Assembly (NCBI RefSeq): GCF_030272615.1
Contig: NC_081410.1
Span: forward strand, 112,358,433-112,422,432
From: Cryptomeria japonica
Lineage: Eukaryota > Streptophyta > Pinopsida > Cupressales > Cupressaceae
Direction: 5' to 3'
Length of the DNA stretch: 64,000 nucleotides
The notes below the pieces were generated by a model. It was not told the origin of the DNA, made no database searches, and saw only the letters and a list, made by a program, of their open reading frames with translations. Made by a program: the position numbers and the translations under genes. Below, piece by piece: positions 11,898-23,183 of the stretch; the stretch's first letter is position 1; each line of letters begins with the position of its first letter.

Positions 11898-12884
11898 GTC
11901 TCTGTTTTTCTTATATTTATACTTGTTCTGATATCCAGGGTTAGGCTTAAATGATCTTCTAACTCTTTCTTCAAATCTTGAATTTCTTTCACGACATCTA
12001 GATGCAAAATGACCAATCTTATTACATGCAAAACATTTAAAAGGTGCTTTTCCTTCATTCTTACTTCCTATTGGTCCTTTCGGTACTCTTCTAGCAAATA
12101 GTGTTTCAAGTTGCTCAACATCATCATCTTCTCTCTTCACATCTTCCAATTCCTTTGCATATAAATCTTTCCAATCTTGCTTACCAATTGTATATGTAGA
12201 TACATGAAAAGAAGCTTTAGTCTTCACTGCTCCAGAAGGTCCAAATTCCTCAAGCTCAAAAGAAGATAGTTTCCCAACCAAAGTATCTCTATTGACAAAT
12301 GTATTAGCTATTGTTCTCAACTCATTTATAGCAGTAGCCTTCATTTTGTAAGTTGGTGGTAGGGCTTTCAAAACTTTAGAAACAATTTCATCTTCGCTCA
12401 TATTTCCACCACAACATTGAATTCTCATAACAATCTCTTTTACCCTTTCCATGAAAGCAATAATTCTTTCATCTTCTTCCATCTTCAGGTTTTCATATCT
12501 CACCCAGTAACCATCAAGTTTAGCAATCTTCACTGTAGGGTCACCTTCATTAAGAGTCTCCAACTTCTCCCATATAGCCTTTCTAGATGATTTGTCAGTT
12601 AATCCCATTATTTGCTGATCAGATAGTGCACACAAGAGGGCTTCTCTTGCTCTACAATCATTCTCAAGCTCCTTGTCCAAGTTTTCCGGAGGTGGATTGC
12701 CAGATCCCGAATTATAGGGTGTGACACCATTTTGTGTGATCTCCCAAATCTCCTTGCCAAGACATCTCAGATGAGTCTCCATCCGAATCTTCCATACTGT
12801 GTAATTTGCTCCATCAAGCCTCAAAATATCCCTTCGAAAGATAGCTCCAGAAGAACTGGATGAACTTGAACTATTAGTCGCCAT
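11898..12884 (-). pseudogene. Ty1/copia gag polyprotein, truncated by an LTR
   Basis: An ATG at 12884 opens about 328 gag codons. First comes a copia gag core (UBN2/DUF4219 type: DGANYTVWKIRM, then LPPTYKMKATAI). A CCHC zinc knuckle follows, CFACNKIGHFASRC, with exact C-x2-C-x4-H-x4-C spacing, and then a basic tail. The frame has no stops until 11898, where the TGTAGACA element cuts it, so protease, integrase and RT are missing. It sits just inside a copia LTR with a primer site (12929-12942). Gag would package the element RNA in cytoplasmic particles. Confidence 0.85.
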
Positions 12885-12928
12885 AGGATCTTCCTCAAGC
12901 AGTTAAGCTTTCTGTAGAGAGGACCAAA

Positions 12929-12942
12929 GCTCTGATACTAAT
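12929..12942 (-). promoter_or_regulatory. Primer-binding site, initiator tRNA-Met type
   Basis: On the minus strand ATTAGTATCAGAGC directly follows the LTR end GTCTAACA. It differs from the usual plant copia site TTGGTATCAGAGC by G-to-A. Confidence 0.8.
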
Positions 12943-14171
12943 TGTTAGACAATTCAGATAACCAGAAGACAAATGAGAGGTGGGGGGAGGGGGGTGAATC
13001 AGTTGTCATAGATTACAGGAACAATTAGAAATTTAAACTTTAATACCAGAACCCAAAACATAAATACCGGAATAGCAATTAAACCAATTAAGCATAAACA
13101 ATAATCACAAAATAAAAGTGATCCACATAACACCAAGATTTATACGTGAAAAACTCGGTAAAGGGAAAAACCATGGTGGGAAACTTACCCACAGTCAGAT
13201 AATACTTCTGCAGTAAGTATGTGAATTACAATGAAGGGGCCTTGCACTTGCAGAATGGCCAACAACCTAGAGCGCACTCTTCATCACAAAAGGAGCCTCA
13301 CTGATTGCATATAAATCCAGACTATAATCCAGAGAAGTGTTGAATTGCAAAAGATAGCATCTCCTATGCCTGAGTACAGTTCCGGTTAAGTTCAATACCA
13401 AAGGACTAAATCCTCTTGCATAAACCCAATTTGATCTCCAATGATCGACCAACTCCTTTGCCTGAATGATATTACATTATTCACACATTACATTATTTGA
13501 CCATGACCTCTAATAATAACCATGATGATCTACAATGAGATCTTACATCTATTTATACAAAACCCTTAACCATAAACAATCAGGTTGGCCACCAGATAAT
13601 AAACCAATTACATAATTACAAACCATGTCGGCCTTAGACCAAACAAATAATATCAACACATAAGACATCCTAGAAACACATCAATAGGTCCTATCCACAC
13701 GTTATATTAAAGTTGGTCCATAACCTAGATCAACCAGGACCAAATATAGGTCCACACGCTTCAGCAATGATCTCCAACCACCAAGTCTCGAACATGATCA
13801 CCAACAACATCCTAAAACTCCATCAGAAGCTGCACCAACACCACATATGTAATTCATCAAAGATCTCCATCAAAAGCTTTGCCAATAAAACCCTCACCGG
13901 AACCAGAAACCAATCTTCTAAGCAAGCAGGATAGCATCTGATCTCTAGACCAAAAATAACTGACCAAATATGAGTATAAGTATCATGAACAAGCCAATTC
14001 CATCACCAGACTATACCGAAGCCTACCGGATCATGCTGGATCCAAGTTAACCAAAAACCACTTAACCTACTAGGACCAGAAGGGTGCCGGTAAAGCATCC
14101 AAACAACTAGTGTTGGCATCAATGACAAAACATCAATGCAACACATAATCAATTCCACCAAATGGCCAACA
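12943..14171 (-). mobile_element. 5' LTR of a Ty1/copia element
   Basis: In minus orientation the LTR begins TGTTGGCC at 14171 and ends GTCTAACA at 12943 (1,229 bp), followed by the tRNA-Met primer site and the gag gene. It contains a TATAAATA box-like run (minus strand, near 13555) and a stretch similar to the LTR at 44-45.2 kb (ACTGTGGGTAAGTTTCCCA-like and LTR-end blocks). Only this LTR is in place; the 3' LTR is not in the window in the expected position. Confidence 0.75.
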
Positions 14172-14660
14172 AATGGATTATTAATGAAAGCTATGATAGT
14201 TATTGAGTAATAGTACATGATAGGTACTAACTCTTTGGGATATAGAAGGGGTGTTGATGGAAAGGGGAGAGATATTGAAAATATGCAATTGTTAAGAACA
14301 ATCTAGTTTGATTTTTTGGAGGATGAACAAAAAGGGATTTAGGATGAATAAAAATAAATCAATTTTTAGATGGAAAAGAAAAATAACAAGAGAGAAAGAG
14401 AACTTAATGTTGAGATCAAGACAAGTTTGGAATAGTATCTAGAAAAATCAAGGAAGAGAATTAACAAATCATTGAAAAGAAGAACAAGGAAGAAGAAAAA
14501 AAGTTGAAACACAATTTATGAAAGAGAGGAGATACAATATCCTTAACCAATTTTAATATAATGTTTACCACTTTCTGATCACCAAGATACTCTAAGGTCA
14601 AGGTGAGAGCATATAGTGAGTAACTACTATTATTCATCACTTTTTTGACAAGATAGATCA
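14172..14660. other. Non-coding stretch
   Basis: Purine-rich, no coding frame of note and no recognised element. Confidence 0.5.
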
Positions 14661-14663
14661 TTT

Positions 14664-14679
14664 ATGTGTGTGCATGTGT

Positions 14680-14714
<35 letters not shown>

Positions 14715-14737
14715 TACACACACATTTGCACATGCAC

Positions 14738-14798
<61 letters not shown>

Positions 14799-14840
14799 CA
14801 CACACATGCATACATATACATATACATATATTACACATAT
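14664..14840. repeat. Compound (TATACA)n/(CA)n microsatellite
   Basis: TATACA repeats, then (CATA)n and about 16 uninterrupted CA dinucleotides, then more ATACA. The frames translated across it (His-Thr, Tyr-Val, Cys-Val runs) are artefacts. Confidence 0.97.
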
Positions 14841-16346
14841 ATAAATAATTTTTATAGTAATGATATCACAAAATATGGAATAATCAATTGTAAAAATGTT
14901 ATAGATATATTGAAGCTTCAAAGAATAACATAAAAATATGAGTAGATACTCTTGCACAATAACTTCAATAATTATTAAATATATTCTTCCATGTTATGTA
15001 ATGAATATTTAGAAATATATAACTTTTTGTAAGAACCAAATAACAAAATATATGCTAAAATTCAAACACATCTTTGAAGTATAAATCCAACCTTTGTGTG
15101 AGATTATCCTTAGGAAGTCAATAGGTTTTCATTTTCATCATCCAATCTCTAAATAATAAAAGGGGCCTTGTTCTTTAATCTCCAAAATATAACAGGTTTC
15201 ATTCCTAAATTCTATAGGCAAGCAAACCTCAAACTATCACAAAAAAGAAAGGTTGAATATATTGATAGATATCTCAAAGGCAACCAAACAATGCAATATA
15301 TGACACAAATGAACACAATTTTCCAATACCCCACTTACCCTTTCAAAGATATAAAATTGTTTACCCCAAAAGACTTTTATTTCCTAGATTTCAACATTCT
15401 ATCTTTCACCTGTCCTTGAACATCCCATCTAAAACTCCTCTCTTTGATTTGTTTTTTCCCTTTCCTTTTCCCTCCATTGCAATCAGGGGTGACTTTATTT
15501 GTCTTTTCTTTTGGACTAATTCTCAAGTTTTTTTTCAAGTTTGGGTTTATTTATGCTTTTGCTTCCTTTTCATCATTATTGAGGAAAATATCTTGTTCTG
15601 ACTATCCAAGTTTCTCATCTTCCATATACTAAGTTTGTCCTAGTGTATTGACTTCCAATTGTCTTCTTAGGGTCGAATTCATTACAAGATCCTCTATTCT
15701 GATCTTGTTCTTGTTTGAATTATACTAAAAATATCACATGCTACTTTTAGAATAGAGTCATTATCATTTATTTTTTAACTGTTGATACCTTCTTATCTGC
15801 TGCAATCTCCTTATCATTCCTGATCAATTTTGTTGGGGCATGCATCAAATCCTTTCATAGATCTTCGTTTAGATTTTCCTACTCCATTGATTTCTTGCTT
15901 TTGTCGACCCTCTTTATTGAGGAGGTCCTCAGATCCTTCAACGATGTCTCCTTCTGGTTGTTTGGCTCTAATACTTTCCTCCTTCCATGTTGATTTTTCA
16001 CAATCGTTGGTGTTGAAAAAAGGTTACAGTTTTATAGAACTTATCCTGTGCTGAAATTTTGATATCCTATCCAACGATCTACTCATATAAATGCTCTTAT
16101 TCCAATATATTAAAAATAAATGAAAGTAAATTAATGATCATAAGTCTTTTGAAATCTTTGACATGAATTATTGAGATGCTTCTCAAAGACAAGGAAGAAT
16201 GAAATAAATAAACAATACGGAGTGGAGTATTTCCTTACAAAAAAAAGTTGAAGTAATCTATGATTAATAGATAGGTATCTCTGCAAAATAGACTCAAGAA
16301 ACACACTTTTTTCTTTGGCCTTCACCCACACATTATAATTAAAAAT
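14841..16346. other. Non-coding stretch before the first MES gene
   Basis: No convincing gene. The last 200 bases are the 3' flank of the MES gene and include AAAATAGACTCAAGAA (16285-16310), which recurs at 39735-39753. Confidence 0.5.
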
Positions 16347-17285
16347 TCAGTGATAGCTACTTGAAATCTCATCCAAAATCTCGGCCAAACGAGAAGGAAA
16401 ACAAAAGAATGGACTGTGATCTGAGCCTTCCATTTCATACACTCTATCAGGAGGATTTTCAGCTATCATTTTCTTCTGCAACTCTTCCCAAATGATTTTA
16501 TCATCCTTGGCCACCACATAAACTCTGGGGACTCTTCCATATCTCTCCTCACTAAACACCACCTCTCCTTGGATTATAGGAGACTTCCTCATAAGCAACT
16601 TCCCCAGCTCAATATCCTGCACTTTTATTTCTCCACATAAATTCTTCACAACACACAAGCAAATAAAAATCAATGGCAGAAGATATACAATGTTTACCTC
16701 AGTTGGGCTATTTTGGTACAACATTTGCCTTGAGAAATTAGGGCCAAACTTTAAGGATATTGGGATGCCATTCTCTCCCATTGTAAATTCTGTGTCTCCC
16801 CATGATTGAATTCTTAGGTTCAGCTCATTTATCATATCCATGATAGAACTCCCAGTGAGAGGCATGAATGCTGTCAAAAACACAGCAGCTGTGATCTTGT
16901 CTGGAAATTGTTCCATCATTGAGGTCAAATTCATACCTCCAATACTGTGACCCACCAATATTACCTGCACCCAACAAATTGAAATCAGATGGGCTTAGAT
17001 TAAGATTGTATTGAGATGAAAAGTTTAGCAGTGGTGCAGAGATCATACTTTTTGGTGGGGAGAAAGAGAGTTGAACAATTGGATAAGGGGTTGATTTATG
17101 TCAGACCATGTTTGAATTTGATGGGCTTCCAGTGAGTGAATTCCACAGGAAGCAAGATCTATTGCAGTGGCATCATGGCCTGCATTTCTGAGGAGAGGGA
17201 GGAGTTTATACCAACACCAGGCTCCATGACATCCTCCATGAACCAGCACAAAGTGTGCCCCTCCCTTTGCCTTTGCCTCCATCAA
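16347..17285 (-). CDS. MES/SABP2-like methylesterase, copy A
   Basis: Three exons: 17285-17049, 16964-16698 and 16616-16347. The phase-0 GT-AG introns are 84 and 81 bases. The product has 257 residues, or 256 from the second Met at 17282, which aligns with the starts of the paralogs. It shows the alpha/beta-hydrolase features of plant methylesterases: VLVHGGCHGAW (oxyanion region), nucleophile elbow GHSIGG, Asp in AKDDK and His in GSDHS. Such enzymes hydrolyse methyl salicylate, methyl jasmonate or methyl-IAA in the cytosol; the substrate cannot be told from sequence. Gly after the first His and the absence of Lys after the catalytic His argue against a hydroxynitrile lyase. Intron 2 has no stop and a length divisible by three, so intron retention would keep the frame. 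The copy appears intact. Confidence 0.88.
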
Positions 17286-19249
17286 TGATTTTCTTCAATG
17301 AATTGATACTTGCACAAGAGTTGATTACAAGGAAAGAGGAACAGAAATCAAAGAAATCAAAGAAATCAAAAATTATTTACATTGTAATTTGATTGACAAC
17401 AATGGTTACCAACATGTGTCATCATCTTTGAAAGAAAGACAGTTCCTTTTTGACTACTAATATACGTGAGATGCAAATTTTTTTTTGAGTGCTAATATTT
17501 TATTATAAAATATCTTATATAAAGAAAGACAGTTCCTTTTCTTGACTACTATAATATATGAGATGCAAAGATTCTTTTTGAGTGCTAATAATTTATCATA
17601 AAATATCTTATATATTTTTTTCCCTTTCTATTGCATCTCCAGTTTTTTACAAATATAACAAATTTCATTGTAATTAGGGTTTAAAGATAGTTAATTCTGT
17701 TTACAAAAGAAAACTATAATATTAAAGTTAATCGTAATAATGTTGTCTAAATAGATTAAAAATAAATTTTAATATAAAAAATAATATTAAAAACTAAAAT
17801 AATAAAATTAATGATTTGTGATGTCATTATCAAATAAATAAATCAATTAAACTTATTATGGAATGTATAAATAATAATCATATTATATTAAAAGTTCAGT
17901 AAAAATCATGTATTGGGTCAACACACGTCTATTTGTATATCCAGTAGTTGTCTATTTGTATATCTAGTAGTTGAGAAAAAAAAAAGGTACTAATTAGAAC
18001 AATTGCACAGCTTTATTGGTATCTATAGCCCATGATCATTTGTGTATAAATATTGGATTAGTATGAGACTTCATCTTTAAATGACCACTTTTGACCCTTG
18101 CATGCATTACAATCCTCTTGCTTTCCTTGTAGCTATCCACAAACGGAAACGATAGTTGTAAGCTCTTAAATAGCATTAAAAAAGCATTAAAAAAACAAAA
18201 AAAATAAATCACACACTAAGCTTTGACTTTTAGACTTAAAAGTGTTAAACACTCAATGTTGACTGACAATGTATAAATAGTTTATTTCGCTTTCACTAAT
18301 AAAAGTTTAAAATTATACTCTAATACACTTGAGCCGCCAAGAGTGACTTCCAATAATATTTAAATAAAATAGTATACTTCAACCCCAAAAATTTTCCAAT
18401 AATTTCCACAAATTTAACTTTATATAAATTAATTTTATTTTTTTAATATTTTTTTTATAATGATATTATATATAATTTATAATAATAAAATCAAAATTAG
18501 ATACATGAAAGTTGTACAAAAAAATAGTTTTTTTATATGACTTATATAGAATTAATCTCAAGTATATTATATAATTTTTTAAAAAAATAAAATAAAAATT
18601 TATTGATTGCAGACAAATTTTTTATAAAAATGATTAGGAAACAAAATACAATCAATTATACAGTCTTAAGCCTTATCTTTTCCAACTAATTGCCCGAACA
18701 CATGAAAAAAAATTATATGAAATGACACACTCATAAACTTTACATGAAAAAGGACCACTACCACTTTTTCATAAAGTTTAAATGAAAAAGGGACCACTAC
18801 CACTTTGATTTATCACACTGTAAGTTTAGTCAAGAATAGAATGAGATTAATGTATAGAAACACTTTGAATGCACCCGGATAAATAATCATCTTTATTGTT
18901 TTTTTTGAAACTTGAAAAGTGATGGCCAAAGTTTGCAGATGTGTAAGACAACAAACTTAGAATGTGTAAGACAACAAACTTAGAATTATGTGTGGGGAAA
19001 AAACCCTTCAAAAGCATGGAGCCCTACTAAACTAATGTGGATGTGCTTGCCAATGGCACAACTTTATTTCTTGATAGCTGGAGATGCTTTCAAATGGTGC
19101 ACAATCTGTTTGAGTGCAAATCTGATGTGGAAGATCGAATGGTGCATACTATATCTCCATTTTTCCTGCACTCAATCTGTTTGAGTGCAAATCTGATGTG
19201 GAAGATCGAAGTTTCTTGTTTAATAATGCTTTAGAGATGCATGGGGGTG
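17286..19249. other. AT-rich 5' flank of MES copy A
   Basis: About 40 bases upstream of the start resemble the flanks of the other two MES genes (TGATACTTGC..CAAG). A 90-bp unit beginning AAAGAAAGACAGTTCC is duplicated in tandem at 17431 and 17521. Further on, a 71-bp-spaced direct repeat (CAATCTGTTTGAGTGC at 19102 and 19173) lies near the junction with the MES-flank segment. No gene seen. Confidence 0.6.
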
Positions 19250-20060
19250 TTATCTTATTGGTTCATGGGCTTGTGGGAAAACACAAAAAAAGGACCCATT
19301 TTGATTGCTTAATGCTGCAATCATATGCCATTCCATAATGGTGCAATATAAATTAGTTTCAAACTTACAACACTACAAAGAGACAAATTCTCACTCTCTG
19401 TGCATCTCTGGAGCATGTTACTTTCAACCATATTCCCCGTGAATGGAATGGTGTGGCTGATTGCTTGGCTAAATGGGCTTCCGATCATATGCATGATTGG
19501 AATTTGGTGGATCGGGGCCATCTGCCCCCGGATTTGTCTCATCAATTGGATCACTTGGTTGATCTTGATAGGGCCATTTAATGGCCTTGCTTTGTAATGT
19601 CTCCTTGGTTTAATAATATTTTTACCCCTTTATGTTACAAAGAGACAAATACTTGCCAAGTATTCCATCTTCGATCAACTAACTTTGTCAAATTCAGGAC
19701 TGATGGGGTTCACCACTTATGATATGCTAGCTAATGACACAATGCTATTGATTTTGCAAACTGATCACTCTTTGGGGTTGCACCAACCGTTGATTTAAAT
19801 AACAATCAAATGGTTCCAAATTGATATCATCCTTCAGAACATAAACTTCCCCAATTACATGTGCTACTAGAACATAAATTGATTTGGCATGATGAAAAAG
19901 ATTTTGCCAAAGAACAAAAGGGCTTCAATACCATTCCACTTTTATTTTAACCACAGTCAAAATTACAACATACTAATTATTTAGCCTTTATACATATAAA
20001 AACTACGTCATTCTTTAAGAGAGAAAAGTACAATAACATTTTAATACATGTATACATATA
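19250..20060 (+). repeat. MES 3'-flank segment, copy 1 (with LINE insertion)
   Basis: This segment downstream of MES copy B shares blocks with 33775-34020 (downstream of copy C), with the inverse of 32880-33075 and 30770-31190, and with parts of 38755-39500. Shared blocks include ATGGTGCAATATAAATTAGT, ACTTGCCAA..GTTCCATCTT, GATGGGGTTCACCACTT and GATGAAAAAGATTTTGCCAA. The pattern suggests segmental duplication together with the gene, or a repeat carried with it. Confidence 0.75.
19389..19635 (+). mobile_element. 5'-truncated LINE insertion (RNase H tail)
   Basis: The insert is bounded by a perfect 15-base duplication TACAAAGAGACAAAT (19374-19388 and 19636-19650). It encodes the last about 60 residues of a plant LINE RNase H-like domain (HIPREWNGVADCLAKWAS) and ends at TAA 19579-19581, followed by 54 bases of 3' tail. 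The two sibling flank copies show the uninterrupted target. 5' truncation is usual for target-primed reverse transcription. Confidence 0.88.
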
Positions 20061-20108
20061 AAAATTACTGTCATTCTTTATTCTTTTGCTTTCGGTCATA
20101 AACTTTCA

Positions 20109-21050
20109 CTAAATTCCATTGTAGCTGCTTGAAATCTCATCCAGAATCTCAGCCAAACGGTGAGGATAGCAAAAAAATGCACTGTGATCAGAGCCTTCTA
20201 TTTCATAAACTCTATCAGGAGGATTTTCAGCTATCATTTTCCTCTGCAACTCTTCCCAAATGGCCTTATCATCCTTGGCCACCACATATACTCTTGGGAC
20301 TCTTCCATATCTCTCTTGGCTAAACACCACCTCTCCTTGGATTATAGGAAACTTCCTCCTGAGCAATTCCCCTAGAGCAACATCCTGCACTTTCATTTCT
20401 CCACATTAATCATTCATAACATACAAGTAAGTAAAGATCAATGGCAGAAGCTATAACACTGGTTACCTCAGTTGGGCAATTTTGGTACAAGATTTGCCTT
20501 GAGAAAGTATTGCCAAACTTGAAGGATATGGGAATTCCATTCTCCCCCATGATAAATTCTGTGTCTCCCCATGACTGAATTCTGGCCTGCACCTCACTTA
20601 TCATTTCCATGGCAGAACTCCCACTGAGAGGCATGAATGCTGTCAAAAACACAGCAGCTTTGATCCTCTCTGGGAATTGCTCCATCATTAAGCTCAAACT
20701 CATGCCTCCCATACTGTGACCCACCAGTATTACCTGCACCCAACAAGTTAAAATCAGATGGAAGTAAAACAGATTATATTGAGAGAAAAACATTAGCAGT
20801 GGTGCAGAGATCATACTTTTTCTTGGGGAGGAAGAGAGTTGAACAATTGGATAAGAGGCTGATTTATGTCAGACCATGTTTGAATTTGATGAGCTTCCAG
20901 TGTGTGAATTCCACATGAAGAAAGATCTATTGCAGTGGCTTCATGGCCTGCCTTTTTGAGGAGAGGGAGGAGTTTGTACCAACACCAGGCTCCATGACAT
21001 GCCCCATGAACCAGCACAAAGTGTGCACCTGCCTCTGCCTTTGCCTCCAT
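20109..21050 (-). CDS. MES/SABP2-like methylesterase, copy B
   Basis: Exons 21050-20817, 20733-20467 and 20384-20109 give 258 residues. Introns of 83 and 82 bases lie at exactly the positions of the sister genes. I chose the Met at 21050 because it aligns with the paralogs; an in-frame upstream Met at 21065 adds five residues. Catalytic residues are about Ser85 (GHSMGG), Asp206 (KDDK) and His234 (GSDHS). Gly16 corresponds to Gly12 of tobacco SABP2 (Thr in hydroxynitrile lyases). The residue after the catalytic His is Ser, where SABP2 has Met. The C-terminus is two residues longer than in A and C. No signal peptide, so cytosolic. Ends in TAG. Appears intact. Confidence 0.9.
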
Positions 21051-22050
21051 CACTGATAACTTCAATAAGATGATACTTGCTCAAGATGTCTCTTCGAGGA
21101 GAATAAATACAATAGAAAACTAATTTATCATTATATTCATATCGCTGAAAAATCTTGAATGATAGAAACATATCTATATCACATCATCACGGGAGTGGAG
21201 GACAAAATATTAGGTTAAATTGTTACCAACAAAATAATATTAGTTTTAATATGGTTCTTATCATAAAAGATTTTTGTTGTTGTTGTTGTTGTTTTTTATT
21301 TTTATTTTATTTTAATAGTAACTTCAATTTTAAGGCACTTACTGTAATATTCAAACAAGGGTATCAAACTAGTCTACATAAATAAAGAAACTTATATTCA
21401 ACTTAAGGGTTAGAAAACATCAAAAAATAAGAGCTAGATGAAACTCTTTTTTGCACTTTGAGCCCTATTGAGCTTGATAGGGTGTTTTTGGAGATCTTTG
21501 AACAACACAAGTCTCTATTTATGATAGTTGGGTTATATAATATATCACAAGATTGAAAACTATTTAACAGTCCCTATATACTTTGTTCTATTTTTCGAAG
21601 TAGAGTGGTTTTTAGTGGAATATTCAGTGTCTAGATGGTCATTGTGAGACATGTGCTTAATCTTTGAATCAAAATTAAGTGTGTTCAACATGTTCAAAAA
21701 CATGTTATCTTCAGAGCACACAAGAGGAGACATAATAGAAATGACGACAGGTTTTGCATTGTCTACAATACATTATGAAATAAAGTTATTAGTAGACTAA
21801 TTCTTTCTGTAAAAATGCAAAAAGAAATCTAAATTTTCAATGACATAAGCTATTGGTTTGGACTCTTATTATTGTTAATTGCTATGGATAAAATATGCAA
21901 ACATGTGACAACTTTTAAGTTCATACTAGTGATTTTGTTCATGGATAGACAATCAAACTATGTATCTGCCAACTTTTTTATAATTGTGATTGAAAATTTA
22001 AATGCACCAATATTAGCATTGTATGAAGAAGTAGTTGCATTCGGCATGCA
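21051..22050. other. Intergenic, 5' flank of MES copy B
   Basis: Holds a short (TTG)n run near 21277-21295. The first 40 bases resemble the other MES upstream regions. No gene seen. Confidence 0.6.
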
Positions 22051-23010
22051 CTAAGAGCTAATATGAGTTGCATCATTGTTTTTACATTCTTCACTAGGAT
22101 AACTAAAATTTGAAAGTGGTAAGTATTCTTGGACTACTTGAACCAATAAACTTGTACCTGAATAAGTACCCTCTACAACAACCTCTTTGAATTTGGGAAT
22201 AAATGCATCCGGTACAAGTGGATAACAAAAGACAATTGACACTGTGCAAAAAGGATTTTCTAACAATTGAGCAGCCCAATCACTCCCAGTGTGATTAGGC
22301 AAAGTGCTCTTGAAAATATTATTGTCAAAAGAAGTGGGGATATAAGAAGAAGGGGTAGGAAGGGCCCAAACATGCTTATCAATTAACACCAACAAACCTT
22401 CATGAAGAATAGAGTATTTAACATGATTCTTCCTATGATCTCTGAGACTAGCCCAAAGGGAAGACATCAAGAAAAAAGGAAAAGAAACCCTAACATTATG
22501 GCGGGAATGATTTATCAAAACAAAATGATGGTCATAAACACTGTTGAAACATCCATCAAGAGTGAAATAATCCATAAGTACCTTAAGGAGTTGGGCCCAA
22601 ATGTCCTTGAGAACACTGGTATCATAAAAGTTGGTCATCTTCTTCACCAACTTCCCCTTTTCCTTCTCTGATTTTGGGAAGTTCTGCATTGCAATATCAG
22701 TATAAGTCCTATCTTTGTAATATTTCATGCCATCAGAGGAAAGGACCGTGACTTCAGCTATCAAGTTCTCATCCATAGTAATTTTATGCCCATGCAAGAT
22801 AATGGTTCCTTCCTTCCAGTGCTTATCGAAATAAGCGATGACATCCTTGTTAACCCCATGCAACTTCTCAATGTAGGGAGTGACACCCCCTTTCACCAGC
22901 AACTTTCAGATTTTATGGTTCTTCTTCAACTGCTCACAGAGCTTGGAGGCTCAATCCGCTTCCTAACTCCCCCCATGATGCTCAAAAAAATCACATAAAA
23001 CACAATGATC
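22051..23010 (-). pseudogene. Unknown plant transposon-associated protein, frameshifted
   Basis: A 283-codon frame ends at 22051. Its start continues upstream through a TGA near 22910 to about 22945 and, after a shift of phase, to an ATG near 22980 (MGGVRKRIEP). The product has a motif HGHKITMDENLIAEVT, then GMKYYKDRTY, then VYDHHFVLINHSRH and VSFPFFLMSSL. It resembles the uncharacterised proteins often annotated 'putative plant transposon protein', but I cannot name the family with certainty. It lies head to tail with the LINE upstream and may be part of another mobile element. The C-terminal region has no recognised domain. Confidence 0.45.
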
Positions 23011-23183
23011 ACCCTGAAACAAAAATAACAAGCAGAAGGGAAAAACATCCACAAAGCATGCGAAATAATAGCACCGTAATTACATCGCCTGAGGCCAACA
23101 CATACCAAAATGATAAAAAAAAGGCGATCTTTCTAGAATCACTATGAGTAATAAAAGCAAAATTACTCATTGTCCTTACTGCC

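Noticed and set aside
14630-14957. His/Thr-, Tyr/Val- and Cys/Val-rich open frames
   Set aside because: They are translations of the CA/TA microsatellite on both strands.
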